Below are positions 47,691 through 58,953 of a stretch of DNA of 64,000 nucleotides, piece after piece; within the stretch, counting starts at the first letter, position 1, and each line of letters begins with the position of its first letter. The position numbers and the translations under genes were made by a program. The notes under the pieces were generated by a model. It did not search any database, was not told the DNA's origin, and saw only the letters and a list, made by a program, of their open reading frames with translations. This stretch comes from Selaginella tamariscina (Eukaryota > Streptophyta > Lycopodiopsida > Selaginellales > Selaginellaceae). The stretch spans positions 124,001 to 188,000 of the forward strand of contig PUQB01000473.1 of the NCBI GenBank assembly GCA_003024785.1, read 5' to 3'.

Positions 47691-48600
47691 ACTGGTGCAA
47701 ATGCATGCTTCATGGATGACACTTTTGCAACTCAACATGGCATTTCGGTGGTGAAGTTGAAGCGTGCAGTTCCTGTAGAGGTGGCCGATGGTCTGATTGC
47801 TTCTGGCGCAGTTACCCATGCTACCGAACCTCTCTCCTGCAGTCATGGCACATTCAACTGTTCAATTTCCTTCAACTTGATCAAGACTCGGTCGACTCCC
47901 ATCATTTTGGGCATGCCATGGTTCGTTGTTGCAAATCCGCAGATCGACTGGAGGTCTAGGACGCTCACGTTTTCCTCTCCGACAGCTAGGATCAATCCTG
48001 TACCTTCCGTGCAGGATACATCCTTAGTATCTGAGGCAGTACAAGCTACAGGATTGACCGTGCCTGTTCCTGTACCAGTGTTGAAGACTCCTCCTCGACA
48101 GGATTCACCTCATGTCAGTTCCTCAGCACATCCGCAGGCTCTCTCCACTCCTGTAAGTTTGCGGTTCCTGTACAGGGTTCTTCCAATCCTGTATCAGTGT
48201 CGAAGGTTCCTCCTCAACAGGATCCACCTCCTGTTGTTCGTCAGCACATTCGCAGGCTTCCCACTCCTGTGCAACCACGGACTCTGTACAGGATTCTTCC
48301 AATCCTGTACACTCATCAACATCCACACAGGTTTTTCCAATCCTGCCTCTTTCTGTTACCTGCTTCTGTTCCACCCCCAAGATCCTTCCTCTTTTTCAGT
48401 CACAGCTCCCTCCTTCTCCTCTCCGAGTTCTTACCACTACCATGCATGAACTGCCACTGATCCTGCTCCTTTCCACCTTTTTGCCTTTCAAGTAACTCCT
48501 ACGTCCTCTTCTACCTTTCCTGTATCGACTCTCCTTTTTCAATCTCCTTTCCTACTCCTTCTCCTTCTCCTCCTTCTTCCCTACCATCCAAGTATCACCT
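47690..48600 (+). pseudogene. Chromovirus copy B protease and Pro-rich linker
   Basis: LLDTGANACFMDDTFATQHG (about 47691-47750) has the DTGA catalytic motif. It is followed by TRSTPIILGMPWFVVANPQI and DWRSRTL (about 47885-47980), the second half of a retropepsin fold with the ILGMPW block. A long Pro/Ser/Val linker, full of TCCTGTA and TACAGGA, leads to the reverse transcriptase. A stop (TAG at about 47687) lies exactly between the gag frame and this one. Confidence 0.75.
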
Positions 48601-49940
48601 TTAAGGACGTTTTTGACAAGCACAAGGCTGCAGTTCTTCCTGTTCACAGGTCCTACGACTGTCCTATTGATCTTGCGGAAGGAAAGACTCCACCGTTCGG
48701 ACCGATTTATGCATTGTCACCCACAGAGTTGGAGGTTCTTCGTCAGTACATCGAGGACAACTTGGCATCCGGCTTCATTCGTCACTCAAAGTCCCCTGCA
48801 GGAGCACCTATCTTCTTTGTCAAGAAGAAGGATGGGAGTTTACGTTTGGTTGTGGACTACAGGGGTTTGAATCAAGTCACCATTCGGAATCGGTACCCGT
48901 TGCCATTGATCCCGGAACTTCTCGATCGGCTGCGAGGAGCAAAGGTGTTCACGAAGATCGACTTACGAGGGGCCTACAACCTTGTACGGATTCGTCCAGG
49001 CGATGAGTGGAAGACTGCCTTTCGTACAAGGACGTAGGAGAGTACTTGAGTACACGGTAATGCCTTTCGGCCTTACCAATGCCCCAGCCGTGTTCCAACA
49101 CATGGTGAACGACATCTTTCGTGACTTCTTGGACCAGTTTGTGGTGATCTACCTCGACGACATTTTGATTTTCTCCAAGGACCAGGCGGCACATGACAAG
49201 CATGTACGACTAGTTCTAGAGCGGCTTCGCGAGCATGGCCTGTATGCGAAGTTGGAGAAGTGTTTTTTCGATAGGGATTCTGTGGAGTTCTTGGGCTACA
49301 TCGTCTCTCCTGCTGGCGTTTCCATGGACATGCACAAGGTGAAGACCATCGTGGAGTGGGAGAGGCCCAAGTCTGTACGAGATGTACAATGTTTCCTTGG
49401 CTTTGCAAACTTCTACAGGTGGTTCACTCACAAGGACTTTTCTCTTGGTCCGACAAGGCGGAACATGCATTCACAACACTCAAGGACGCTTCACGACAGC
49501 TCCGATTTTAGCACATCCTGATCCTTCTCGTCCTTTCTTCGTTGAAGCAGATGCCTCGGATTTTGCAGTAGGATCCGTCCTATCACAAGTTGGAAGGACA
49601 AGTTGCTTCATCCTGTAGCTTTTCACTCTCGTAAGTTCCTTCGGCGGAGATCAATTACGAGATTCATGACAAGGAACTCAAGGCCATTGTGGATTCTTTG
49701 AGGAGTGGCGGCATTTCCTGGAAGGTGCTGCACATCCTGTACAAGTTCTTACGGATCACAAGAACCTGGAGTACTTTCAAACGGCTCGAGTTCTCAGTCG
49801 GCGACAGGCTAGGTGGGCGGAGTTCCTATCACGTTTTGACTTCGTCATCGTCTACAGGCCCGGTTTTCGGAATGGCAAGGCGGACGCATTGTCTAGGCGC
49901 TCTTACCTTGCACCAAGCCCGGGCGATCCTGCATTTGACT
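48600..49940 (+). pseudogene. Chromovirus copy B reverse transcriptase and RNase H
   Basis: [20 protein letters not shown] opens the domain (48714). Then come [20 protein letters not shown] (about 48806), [17 protein letters not shown] (first metal Asp, about 48927), [19 protein letters not shown] (about 49048), and the YLDD active site (49150-49161). [18 protein letters not shown] and FLGFANFYR follow at 49290-49420. RNase H shows [18 protein letters not shown] (about 49539), [11 protein letters not shown] (about 49746) and [12 protein letters not shown] (about 49866). Frameshifts occur near 49035, 49425, 49590 and 49790, but nearly all expected residues survive. Confidence 0.85.
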
Positions 49941-50149
49941 GTCAAAGGCAAGTGTTGTTGGGTCCTGATCGATTCCGGCTTGCGGCACTGCAGGTTCATC
50001 AGGCTCCAGCAAATTCAACACTCCTACAGGACGTCCGTTCGCAGTTGGCTACAGACGACTTGGCAAAGAATGTGTTCTCACACATTCATCCTGACGTTGC
50101 AAGTTCCTCTTCCTCCAGTTCCCGTCAGACTACAACCTGTTCACCATAC

Positions 50150-51490
50150 AGGATGGACTCCTGTACCGGGAAGGTCTCCTGTACGTTCCTGTTGGTATTT
50201 CCAGGACTCGTGTGGTACAGGATTGTCATGATACCCCGGCTACAGGACATTTTGGTGTGGCCAAGACAGTGAGTTGGTGACTCGCAACTATTGGTGGCCT
50301 GGGTTGCGAGGTTTTGTGGAAAGGTTTGTACGGAGTTGTGACACTTGTAACAGGTCGAAGATGCCTCATCATGCACCCTCTGGTCTTCTTCGTCCTCTTC
50401 CTGTTCCTTCTGCTCCTTGGAGATCCATTTCTATGGATTTCCTCACAGATCTTCCTCCTTCTCGTGGATTCGATGCAGTTCTTGTGGTGGTTGACCGTTT
50501 CACCAAGCAGGCTCATTTCCTACCCTGCAACAAGACAGCTACAGGTCAGACAACTGCGAGTTGGTGATCCGCGAGTGTTCCGACATCATGGTCTTCCTGA
50601 GAGCATTGTTTCGATCGAGGTCCACAATTCATGTCCAAGTTTTGGCGAGAGCTTCTTCGGAGTCTACAGGTTAAAGCGGATCTTTCTTCAGGATATCACC
50701 CGCAAACTGATGGGCAGTCCGAACGCACAATTCAGACCTTGGAACAGTATCTTCGTTGCTTCATCAGTTACCAGCAGGACAACTGGTTGGACCTTCTTCC
50801 AATGGCGGAGTTTGCCTACAACAACTCCGTTCACGCATCTACAGGACAGACACCTTTCTTTGCTCTTACAGGCCACCATCCACGTTTTGACTTTGCTCCT
50901 CCGCTTCTCCTTCTTCCGCTCCTGCAGTACAGGATCGTCCAGCATCTTCGTCAGGTACAGGATGATCTCCAGGTTCATCTTCAGCAGGCACAGGAACGAT
51001 ACAAGCATCATGCTGATGCTCACCGTCAGCCGGCACCTGCATACAAGATTGGTGATCTCGTGTGGCTTCTTCGTCGACACATTCGCACCAACAGGCCTTC
51101 TTCTAAGTTGGATTTTCAACGATTGGGCCCTTACAGGATCGTGGCGGAGGTAAATCCTGTAGCTTTCCGACTCGAGTTACCATCCACGGTGAAACTTCAT
51201 CCTGTGTTTCACACCTCCTTGTTGGAGCCGTATCATCCTTCTTCTCTTCCGGTCGTGTTTCTTCTCCTCCCCCTCCTGTGGTCATTGACACTGAACCTGA
51301 GTACGAAGTTGCAGCCATCGTCTCATCTTCATCGCCAACTCAATACTTGGTGGATTGGAAAGGTTATTTGCCTACTGATCGCACTTGGGAACCTGCATCC
51401 AACTTACTCCATGCTTCTTCCAAGGTTGCTGCCTTCCATCGGCATTATCCTGCTAAACCAGGTCCCAAGACTCGTGGAACTCGTCTTTAG
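50150..51490 (+). pseudogene. Chromovirus copy B integrase with GPY/F module and chromodomain
   Basis: The zinc-binding end has CDTCNRSK (about 50340-50363). Catalytic residues can be placed: Asp in [17 protein letters not shown] (about 50430), Asp in DRGPQFMSKFW (about 50615), and Glu in DGQSERTIQTLEQY (about 50710). A 337-codon frame (50631-51644) covers the second half. The GPY/F module reads FQRLGPYRIVAEVNPVAFRL (about 51115-51175). In the next frame a chromodomain follows, EPEYEVAAIVSSS, QYLVDWKGYLPTDRTWEP (51290-51420), with Tyr and both Trp cage positions present; chromodomains steer integration to modified histones. Stop at 51488-51490. Frameshifts near 50275, 50570, 50610 and 51250 break the frame. 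Confidence 0.85.
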
Positions 51491-51501
51491 GGAGGAGGTG
51501 C
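51489..51501 (+). other. Polypurine tract of copy B
   Basis: AGGGAGGAGGTGC lies immediately before LTR 3 and overlaps the end of the chromodomain frame. It would prime plus-strand DNA synthesis. Copy A has lost the equivalent before LTR 2 (CCAGGTCTTAGGAC). Confidence 0.7.
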
Positions 51502-52099
51502 TGTCACGACCCGATACAGGATACAGGATTCCGGATATAGGATATGGGTTGCAGGACTTTCCTACAGGATATTCCTACCAGGATTCCGGACACAGGATAC
51601 GGTTGCAGGATATTCCTACAGGATATGCCACAGGATATGCCTAGAGGATAAGGGACATGTGGACTCATCTTAGCCTCTGCATGCATGCAGTCACTTTGCA
51701 TGCATGCAACCACTTTTAGCACTCATGCCTAGATTAGCTCTTGGAGTTGTGAGCATAAAAGCTCCGACCTAATTGTTGTACAATCAGTTACTATCAACAC
51801 CAGTCTTACTACGATCAATCTCGTCTTGTCTTGTTCTTGTCTTGTTCCTGTCTGCTCCTGTCTCGCTCCTGTTTCTGTCCTGCTCCTGATCCTGTCCTGC
51901 TCTGGATCCTGCCTGCTTCTGTCTTGTTCCTGGATCCTATCCTGCCTCCTGTCTTGCTCCCGGATCCTATCCTGATCCTGTTTGCTCCTAGATCCGTCCT
52001 GTTCCTATTCCTAGTTCCTGTCCTGCTCTGGTCCTTCCTGAGTCAAGCCTTATGTCCTTGGAATCCGTTCTCCATGGTTCCTGGATCGTGGCTTTGACA
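51502..52099 (+). repeat. Chromovirus LTR 3
   Basis: The LTR is 598 bp, starts TGTCACGACCCG and ends GGCTTTGACA. ATAAAA at 51755-51760 is followed 31 nt later by AGTTACTATCAA (51786-51797). The right flank (CCTAC) does not match the left flank of LTR 1 (GTAAT), so the LTR1-LTR3 block has no target duplication. Confidence 0.9.
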
Positions 52100-53089
52100 C
52101 CTACTGCATCGCCGCGCCTTTTTGCACCGCCTTGCCTTCTAAGAAAGAGATCTATTAATCTATGGCACAGCTGCTCTCACATTCCACCACTGCCACCGCC
52201 TTTCTTCTTCAAACCCTAAGAAAATACTTGAATCCTAAAAGGAATAAAATATATATTAACCTTACCTTTTAAGAATATACGTAAACCCTAAAAAGAATAA
52301 AATATATATTGACCCTAAACGAATATTTTTCATTATATTATCATAATTTTAAATTTGTGTGCGTGTGTGGTGTGTGGGTGCATCACATACACCCTAAAAT
52401 ATAAATCATGCAGGGGTTTAACATGTGTGTGTCCATGAGAGTGTTAAATTTTCACATGTAGCAATACATATATACACACATATAATATTATACACACAGA
52501 TATACATACATAGTACATAATATTGTCACATCAATACATATTATGGATCATACATGGTGTGTATGTATGAGAAAGAGAGAGAGTGTTAAAAAATTCTCGA
52601 GTTTGGTTTAGGGTTTAAATCTAATGCAATAATTTATTATTAAATTTAATTTTGTATAAAAAGTCTATTATTCGTATATAAATACATAAGAAAACACGCA
52701 TAAAGAATTGTTTGATAGTCAAGTAGATAAACATAAAATCACAAATCATTTTACTGATTTGTCAATTAATTTAAAAAAACTTCATTTTTAAAAATGCAAA
52801 TTATAATTTGTTCATAATTTAAAATTAATGTATATATTTGAATTTACTCAATTTTAACTAAATGACATAATGATATTAAACACATTTGAAAAGCAATCAT
52901 AGCACATAAATATATATATAGTATAAAATCTTTATACTAATATAACTAATCCATACACATTTTTTTAATTATTAATATAAATTTACTCTAAACACTAAAC
53001 ATATGTAAATCCCAGTGTAAGTGTGTGTAACTATAAATGTTTGGTTTGAGTTTAAACTCTAAATCATAAATACAAAGCTAACTAAATTA

Positions 53090-53660
53090 ATTATGAAATC
53101 ATGTTTAATTTGGAATATTCTTGGAATAATAAGAAAATAATAAAGAATATCCCATTAATAAAAAGAAATATAGATTAAATACTCGAGTAATTAAGAGAAT
53201 GATATAATATACACACTATGAACATATTTTAAAATTATACATAATAATATATCATTTTAATCTAATATATAGTCATATATAGTTTTAATAATATATTAAA
53301 TTTAATATTGATAATAAGGTTTGACAGCAATATTCTTAAAATAATAAGAAATTAATTGAGAAAATCCCATTAATATATACAAATGTAGAATAATTACTAA
53401 AATCATTAAGAATATAAACTAATTTAATTATGATAATCAGGTTTAATATTAGAATATTCTTAGAATAATAAGAAAATAATAAAGAATATCCCATTAATAT
53501 AAAGAAATGTAAATTAATTACTCGAGTAAATTAAGAAAAAATAATATAATAAACACATTATGAATATATTTTAAATGATACGTAATAATATATCAATTTT
53601 TTATTGTATAAGTATATATACTTATATATATATTTAATAATATATACTGGAATAATAAGA
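53090..53660. repeat. AT-rich ~330-bp tandem repeat, copy-2 unit
   Basis: The units start near 53217 and 53559 with CTATGAACATATTTTAAA or its variant and carry the same GAATATTCTT and TCCCATTAATA blocks as 1930-2700. Confidence 0.7.
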
Positions 53661-54189
53661 AATGTAGAATAATTATTAAAAATTTCGTAATATTAACAGC
53701 TTGAATCACATTAAATACAATTTATAAAACTCATTGGAATAGAGAATATATATGTTAGAGTGTCTGTTGTCAACTCATCTTAAATTTTTTATTTTTTATT
53801 TTCTCAAATTTTTGAATTTCTAACATATATATTGTCGGTCTGACATATAAATTTGAAAAAATGCATTTAATTTCCCACTTAAATCAGATTTGGTTCTTTC
53901 TCCAGCAAGGGATTCTTCATTTTATATAATTTTCATTCTTCAGATTTTTTTTTTATTGATAGTGTTCACCTTCGGACTGACATTAAATTGAGTGCTATTG
54001 TTTATAGGAAAGCATGACACCTTTAGTGTGTTTATAAGTATTATAAATAAATTTAAAAAATACTTATAAAGATTCACTCTTACATCTTTTTTAAAATTAG
54101 AATTTAGGGGTTTAGAAATTCATTAGGATTACATTATATTCCATTAGGGATTTATCCCGTTTAAACATCTTTTACTTAATATTCCCACT

Positions 54190-55092
54190 TAGCGGGCAAC
54201 AGGATTAATTCAGCCATTCTTTTTTGCTTCTTAGAAGAGGTGGTGGGATTAATCCTGCGCACAACTCTTTGAACATAGAAGCCATAGCATGATTAATCCG
54301 GTTAATGCTTCTCCGCTTTTTAAAAAGAGCGGCAGGATTATTCTGTCGATAACTCTCTGAAATGATGAAGAGTTAACAGAATTTATTAAAAAGAGTTGTC
54401 AGCGAGATTAATCCCGCCAACCATTTTAGAAGGCAGAGAAAGGTGGCGGGATTAATCTCGCCACCACTTCCCTGTTTTAAATATTGTGAGTAAGATTTAT
54501 TTTGCCAATCAATTTAGGATGCAGAAAAGCATTGGCGAGATAATCCCGCCACCCCTCGAGATCTCTCTAAAATCATAGTTTCGAAGAGAGTTGTGGGCGG
54601 GATTATCACGCCACCTATTCCCGTCGGTGAGAGTTGTGGGCGGGATTAATCCCGCCAACTCTTCCTCATCGGAAGGAGTCGACGATGAAATTAATCATGC
54701 CGCCTCTCTCCAATGGGGAAGAGCGTGGCGGGATTAATCCCGCCAACTCTTCCTCATGGGGAGTTGGCGCAAGGATTAATCCCATCGGCTCTTCCTACAG
54801 AAAGAGTGGCGGCGTGATTAATCTTGCCGCTCTTTCCTGTCGGAGGGAGTCGGTGGCGGGATTAATCCCGCCGACTCTCTTGTGGAGGGATCGCGGGATT
54901 AATCCCGTTAACTCTTTCTTATTAGAGGGAGTCGGTGGCGAGATTAATCCCGTCGACTCTTTCTTGTTAGAGGGAGTCGGTGGAGGGATTAATCCCGCCG
55001 ACTCTTCCTCGTCGGAGGGAGTCATGGGTGAGATTAATCTCGCCCACCATTCTATTAGGCGGGAAAGGGGTGGCGTGATTAATCCCGCCACT
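54190..55092. repeat. Palindrome array, GGCGGGATTAATCCCGCC units, copy 2
   Basis: About twenty units occur here, many intact. The central TTAA positions at about 54647, 54692, 54735, 54777, 54819 and 54863 give spacings of 42-45 bp. Spacers such as GACTCTTTCTTGTTAGAGGGAGTC form a second inverted repeat between palindromes. The ATTAAT core is kept in most mutated units and changes are mostly in the GC arms. Open frames (54634-55137 plus, 54795-55091 minus) exist because the repeats are palindromic. The array ends about 150 bp before the DUF7869-type gene, as in copy 1. Confidence 0.9.
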
Positions 55093-55239
55093 AGTTGTAT
55101 TAATCAAGCAAGAGATATTATTCCTATATATAATTAATATTATTACACATGCATATTATTAAGCACCCTCGATTTAGATTTTTTAGAAATATTGCATAAA
55201 TAGATATCATAAATAACACAATTATTTATGTGCAGGATA

Positions 55240-58200
55240 ATGTTTAATATGGAGATAAAGTATGTCTTCTTCAGAACAATGAGATAAGTGGCATTGGAAC
55301 TATGGAAGTTCGAGATGATAATGCATTATGTCACAATATTACTCAAGGATCTCTTGTGTACGTATGGGTGAACACCATTTGCAAGCATGTTAAGGTTTCG
55401 AAAATGGAATTTGAAGAGGGTTCTTTTGTATTGTGGAATATGGATGAAGTCAAAGCTGACACAGAATATGTAGAGTCACAAACAAATAATAGTACGAGTT
55501 CACCAGATGATGGCTTGCCTGCTGTGATGGATGAGGTGATTCTCTTTCTTCATAAGATCGAGGTTGGGAGAGGCATCAACACAGATAAAATCCAATAGAA
55601 GCCATATCAAAAGAGAAATAGGGGCTGACTTCGTGGGTGTAGTTGTGACAGAGGTTTCACTTAATGGCACATTGCATTCTGGATCCCTTGTGAGGTGGCA
55701 AACATCTGAATTAAGACGACGAAATGGTTCAACATATTTTGGGTTGGATTTCAATAATAACAACCTGGAAGGACAATCCATATTTGAAGAGGTTCCTTGC
55801 ATTAGTCCTATAGTAAGAAAAAGGCGATTCATGAGTTGCAGATCTTCTCCTGTAAGTTTCGGCAAGAAGGTCAAAATGGATCCTAGTGTTACTAACATTT
55901 CCACGATTGGCTATTGCAAGAAGAAGTGTTGTCAGATGGCAAACCGGAATGAAATTACCCAATGTAGACATGTCTTTCGTATACTCACCCAAAAGCAAAG
56001 GCATGAGTTTGTATATGCTGCATTAACTGGGTGTATTGATGGAATGGCATTGGACACAGGTTATCAGAGTACATCCATGGTATTTAATAAAGTGGCCATT
56101 TGTTTCAAGGCTTGGTACACTATATACGAGATCCCAAAGACCACGTTTTACGGTTGGAGGGATGAGTGGCTAGATGGAGCACGAACCTCAATACATAGGA
56201 ACACTCGCATGATCAAAACCCGCTCTCACATTATGGCAGCCATAGAGATACTCAAGGCTTTTGTGGAAGCAAATGCAGATAAGATGCCTCACCAATGCCT
56301 CACCACAAATTCAGGGGTCAGGGAAAATCTTAAGGTTTTGCCTTCAATCTACACTTAATTGAAGTTGTGTAAACATGTCAACAAGTGCCTTAGTTTGATG
56401 GGGCTGCAAGTAATTTGCACTGGTACCTTCAACAACATATGGAATACTCATTTTAAGGATGTGGAGATTGCAAAACACTTTAGCTTTTCCAAGTATGACA
56501 CTTGTACATCATTAAAGGATGTAGAGGCTTGTGCAAAAACCTTGGTGGAGATCACTACCATTCAAAAGATAATGGAGGCCCACATGATTGCACAACAAAC
56601 TTGCCAGTCTCACACGTCTGCACCTGAGGCTACTTAGGAATATGAGAAGCATTGTCAATAGCCTGCACAAAAAATAGATGGCCATGTTGAGAGTTCTGGT
56701 TCAGTGGAGGGATCTAGCTCAAATAGTGTACATGTGTCCTCAACATTAAATAAGCTTCCTCGTCATTTGCTTTTATAAATGGATAATTGTGCGGGCGAGA
56801 ACAAAAATAAGTAAATCATTTTAGTTAAAGGGTTTCTCAAGCTAATACTTACTTTTATATGTACTAGCATACTTGTCAATGCTTGTTGCCAAAGGTGTGT
56901 TTGAGACAATCACGCTGAGTTTCCTTATGGTTGGTTAATGTCAGAGCTTTTATCTGGTGCCACAAAGGTGGCTTGCCAGGTGCCAACCCTGGAATCCCCT
57001 CTCTGGAAACCCCACGGAATCTGGTAAAGTAACCCGTATTAGGAACCCGACTCTTAGGAACTTAAGCCCCTAGCTGACCAAGTCTCACCTTGTGAATCAG
57101 GACACATGGACTAGCCGAGCTATGAGTATCGTTCCTAGCTTGGCGTGGTTGAGGCGGCCGGAGGAAGGCCTCAACCACTAGTTTTGTGGAATGTGAACTC
57201 AGGCAATGCCTTTGAGCTTGTGAACAGGTTTTCGGGCCAAGGAATCTAACTAACTCCTTGGAAGTAACGTACTCCCGTCACAAAGGCATGATCCTGCCAA
57301 CGATAAGGATAGTCTAACCCAAATGTGGGACGTACCCCTGTCGTATGGTAGTTAGGGCGGCACAACAGAGGGTTGCGCCTTGACGACACAAGCTTAGCTT
57401 GCACCGGTAGGAGGTTAACGAGCTCTCTTTTGAACCCAGGAAGCCTCACTACATATACTCTACTTTATTTATGTGACGGACCCCCCCCCTTGTTTACCTA
57501 AGTAAGTGGGTTGGCACGGAAATGCCAGCCCTTAGAGAAAATGGTTGTCCTAACCTAACCCTAAAACTAACCCCTAGGGGGGGTTTAGGGCATGGGGTTA
57601 GGGCAACCCTAGGGTTAGGTCAACCCTAGGGGTGTCCCTAACCCTTATTTTGACAAGCTATATTTTGCAAAGAACCCTAACCTGGAATGTAAAAACGGGG
57701 GAGAGTTTCTAGAAGGTAAATTCTAACTTCGCCTAGAGTTTCCTGTAAATACCTAATGACACCCGGCCTAACCATCACTAGATACCCAATTGCACTAAAT
57801 AGGCATGTTTCCTACTACATCTAGGGTTCGTCACACAACTCAGTAAGTAACAACAATCAAACCCCAAAGTAAAGGGTCGAGTCATAGTAAAAACTATGAC
57901 AGTCACACTTATGAAGATATTGATGCATTCTTTAGCAAGGTCTCCAACTCTACAAAAAGGACAAGTGCACTTACCTTACCGCATATGATGGATCTTTTTA
58001 AAAATTTCATCTTAAAAAAAAATTGTGCTTTGCTTGTGACTAAGGTGCCAGACTTCAAAAAGTTTCTCAAGGAGTATATAAAAAAGGGGAGCGATTCTTT
58101 AATTGGTCACGTTGTGCCACTACAATTCTTTTTCTCCATAAGAGATGGTATACCTATTATGTAGTATAAATTACGGCCATCAGAATAGAAGTGGTTACCG

Positions 58201-58953
58201 AAAGAGGGCTTAATGCTCTTCAAAAGTGGAGAGGATGGAAAGCCACTTCTCCCAGAAGGACAACTAGACCCTATTCCATTGAATGCCTAGCTCAAGGAAC
58301 AAGAGCTTATTATTGATGACATCAAAAAATATGTGGCATGGGATCAAAAATTAATGCCAAAGAATTTTAATAAGGCAACTGGTTACTCAGAACTATATAA
58401 GCATGTGGTCAACTATTAGGAGACTTTTGTTCGAGAGTTAGAAGGGCCTACTATCACAAGTACAGAATTGCAACACCCTTTTTGGCCTAAAACAAGGTGG
58501 CGAGAGGAGATTGAAATGACATCAATGAGCACAGACGACATAAAAACTAGTAGTGATGTGGAAGTGCAAACCCCACACTTTGTTGGACAAAGGAACAAAA
58601 AACCGAAAACATACTTTGATTACTGCAAGGATCTTTAAAAACTAATGATGGTCCTCATTACTCCAGATGTGTCATATAATCAGCCTATTTGGATGGGTCA
58701 AATTATCGACACACATGAAATAATCACAAAAAATAGTATGGTTAAAGTTGCATGATTCAAACTACAAAAAAAGCGACATGAGAAGGAGAGTGAAAGATAT
58801 AATGAATGCCTATAGAAAACATGGTCTCTTAATCAAAAAGACCCAATATGTTTTATAAATGTTAAATCCATTCGATATAGGTGGATGTCAATAAGCATTG
58901 ATAAAGTCACGATTAACAAAACTGTAAAAGAATGTATGTTTTCTGAAGCTTAA
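55240..58953 (+). pseudogene. DUF7869-type transposase-like gene, copy 2 (broken)
   Basis: The start corresponds to copy 1 but has a 2-nt deletion. Frame 55302-55598 holds the N-terminal EVRDDNALCHNITQG region. A longer open frame to 56358 holds the Cys-rich YCKKKCC and GWRDEWLDGARTSIHRNTR segments and ends at the same stop as copy 1 (LPSIYT-stop). Then come TFNNIWNTHFKDVEIAK, MDNCAGENKN after an extra stop (about 56770-56800), and a broken intron acceptor. GHTHxDID is split by the solo LTR (56939-57901). The tail includes PKNFNKATGYSELYKHVV, VRELEGPTITSTELQHPFW and SYNQPIWMGQIIDTHE, ending FSEA-stop at 58951-58953. It retains more readable protein than copy 1 in the middle and tail. Confidence 0.75.
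56939..57901 (-). mobile_element. Solo LTR of the alpha family, inserted in DUF7869 copy 2
   Basis: The 963-bp insert runs from TGTCAGAGC to AAACTATGACA on the plus strand, so the LTR is in minus orientation. It matches 20524-21487 in length and layout, including a 9-C run (57481-57489) and the CCCTAA-rich inverted repeat (57540-57660). The flanks GTTAA and GTCAC look like a mutated 5-bp duplication of GTCAC, the sequence at this point in copy 1. It interrupts the GHTHxDID motif after the Gly codon. Confidence 0.9.

Noticed and set aside
40552..52099. A single chromovirus nested within another
   Set aside because: Nesting would leave four LTRs and a target duplication inside an interior; here there are three LTRs in a row and both interiors are full length.
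54634..55137. 167-codon frame and opposite-strand frame over the palindrome array, AGLIPP-type repeat protein
   Set aside because: Palindromic units keep both strands open; copy 1 has shorter, differently framed versions, so a coding role is not supported.
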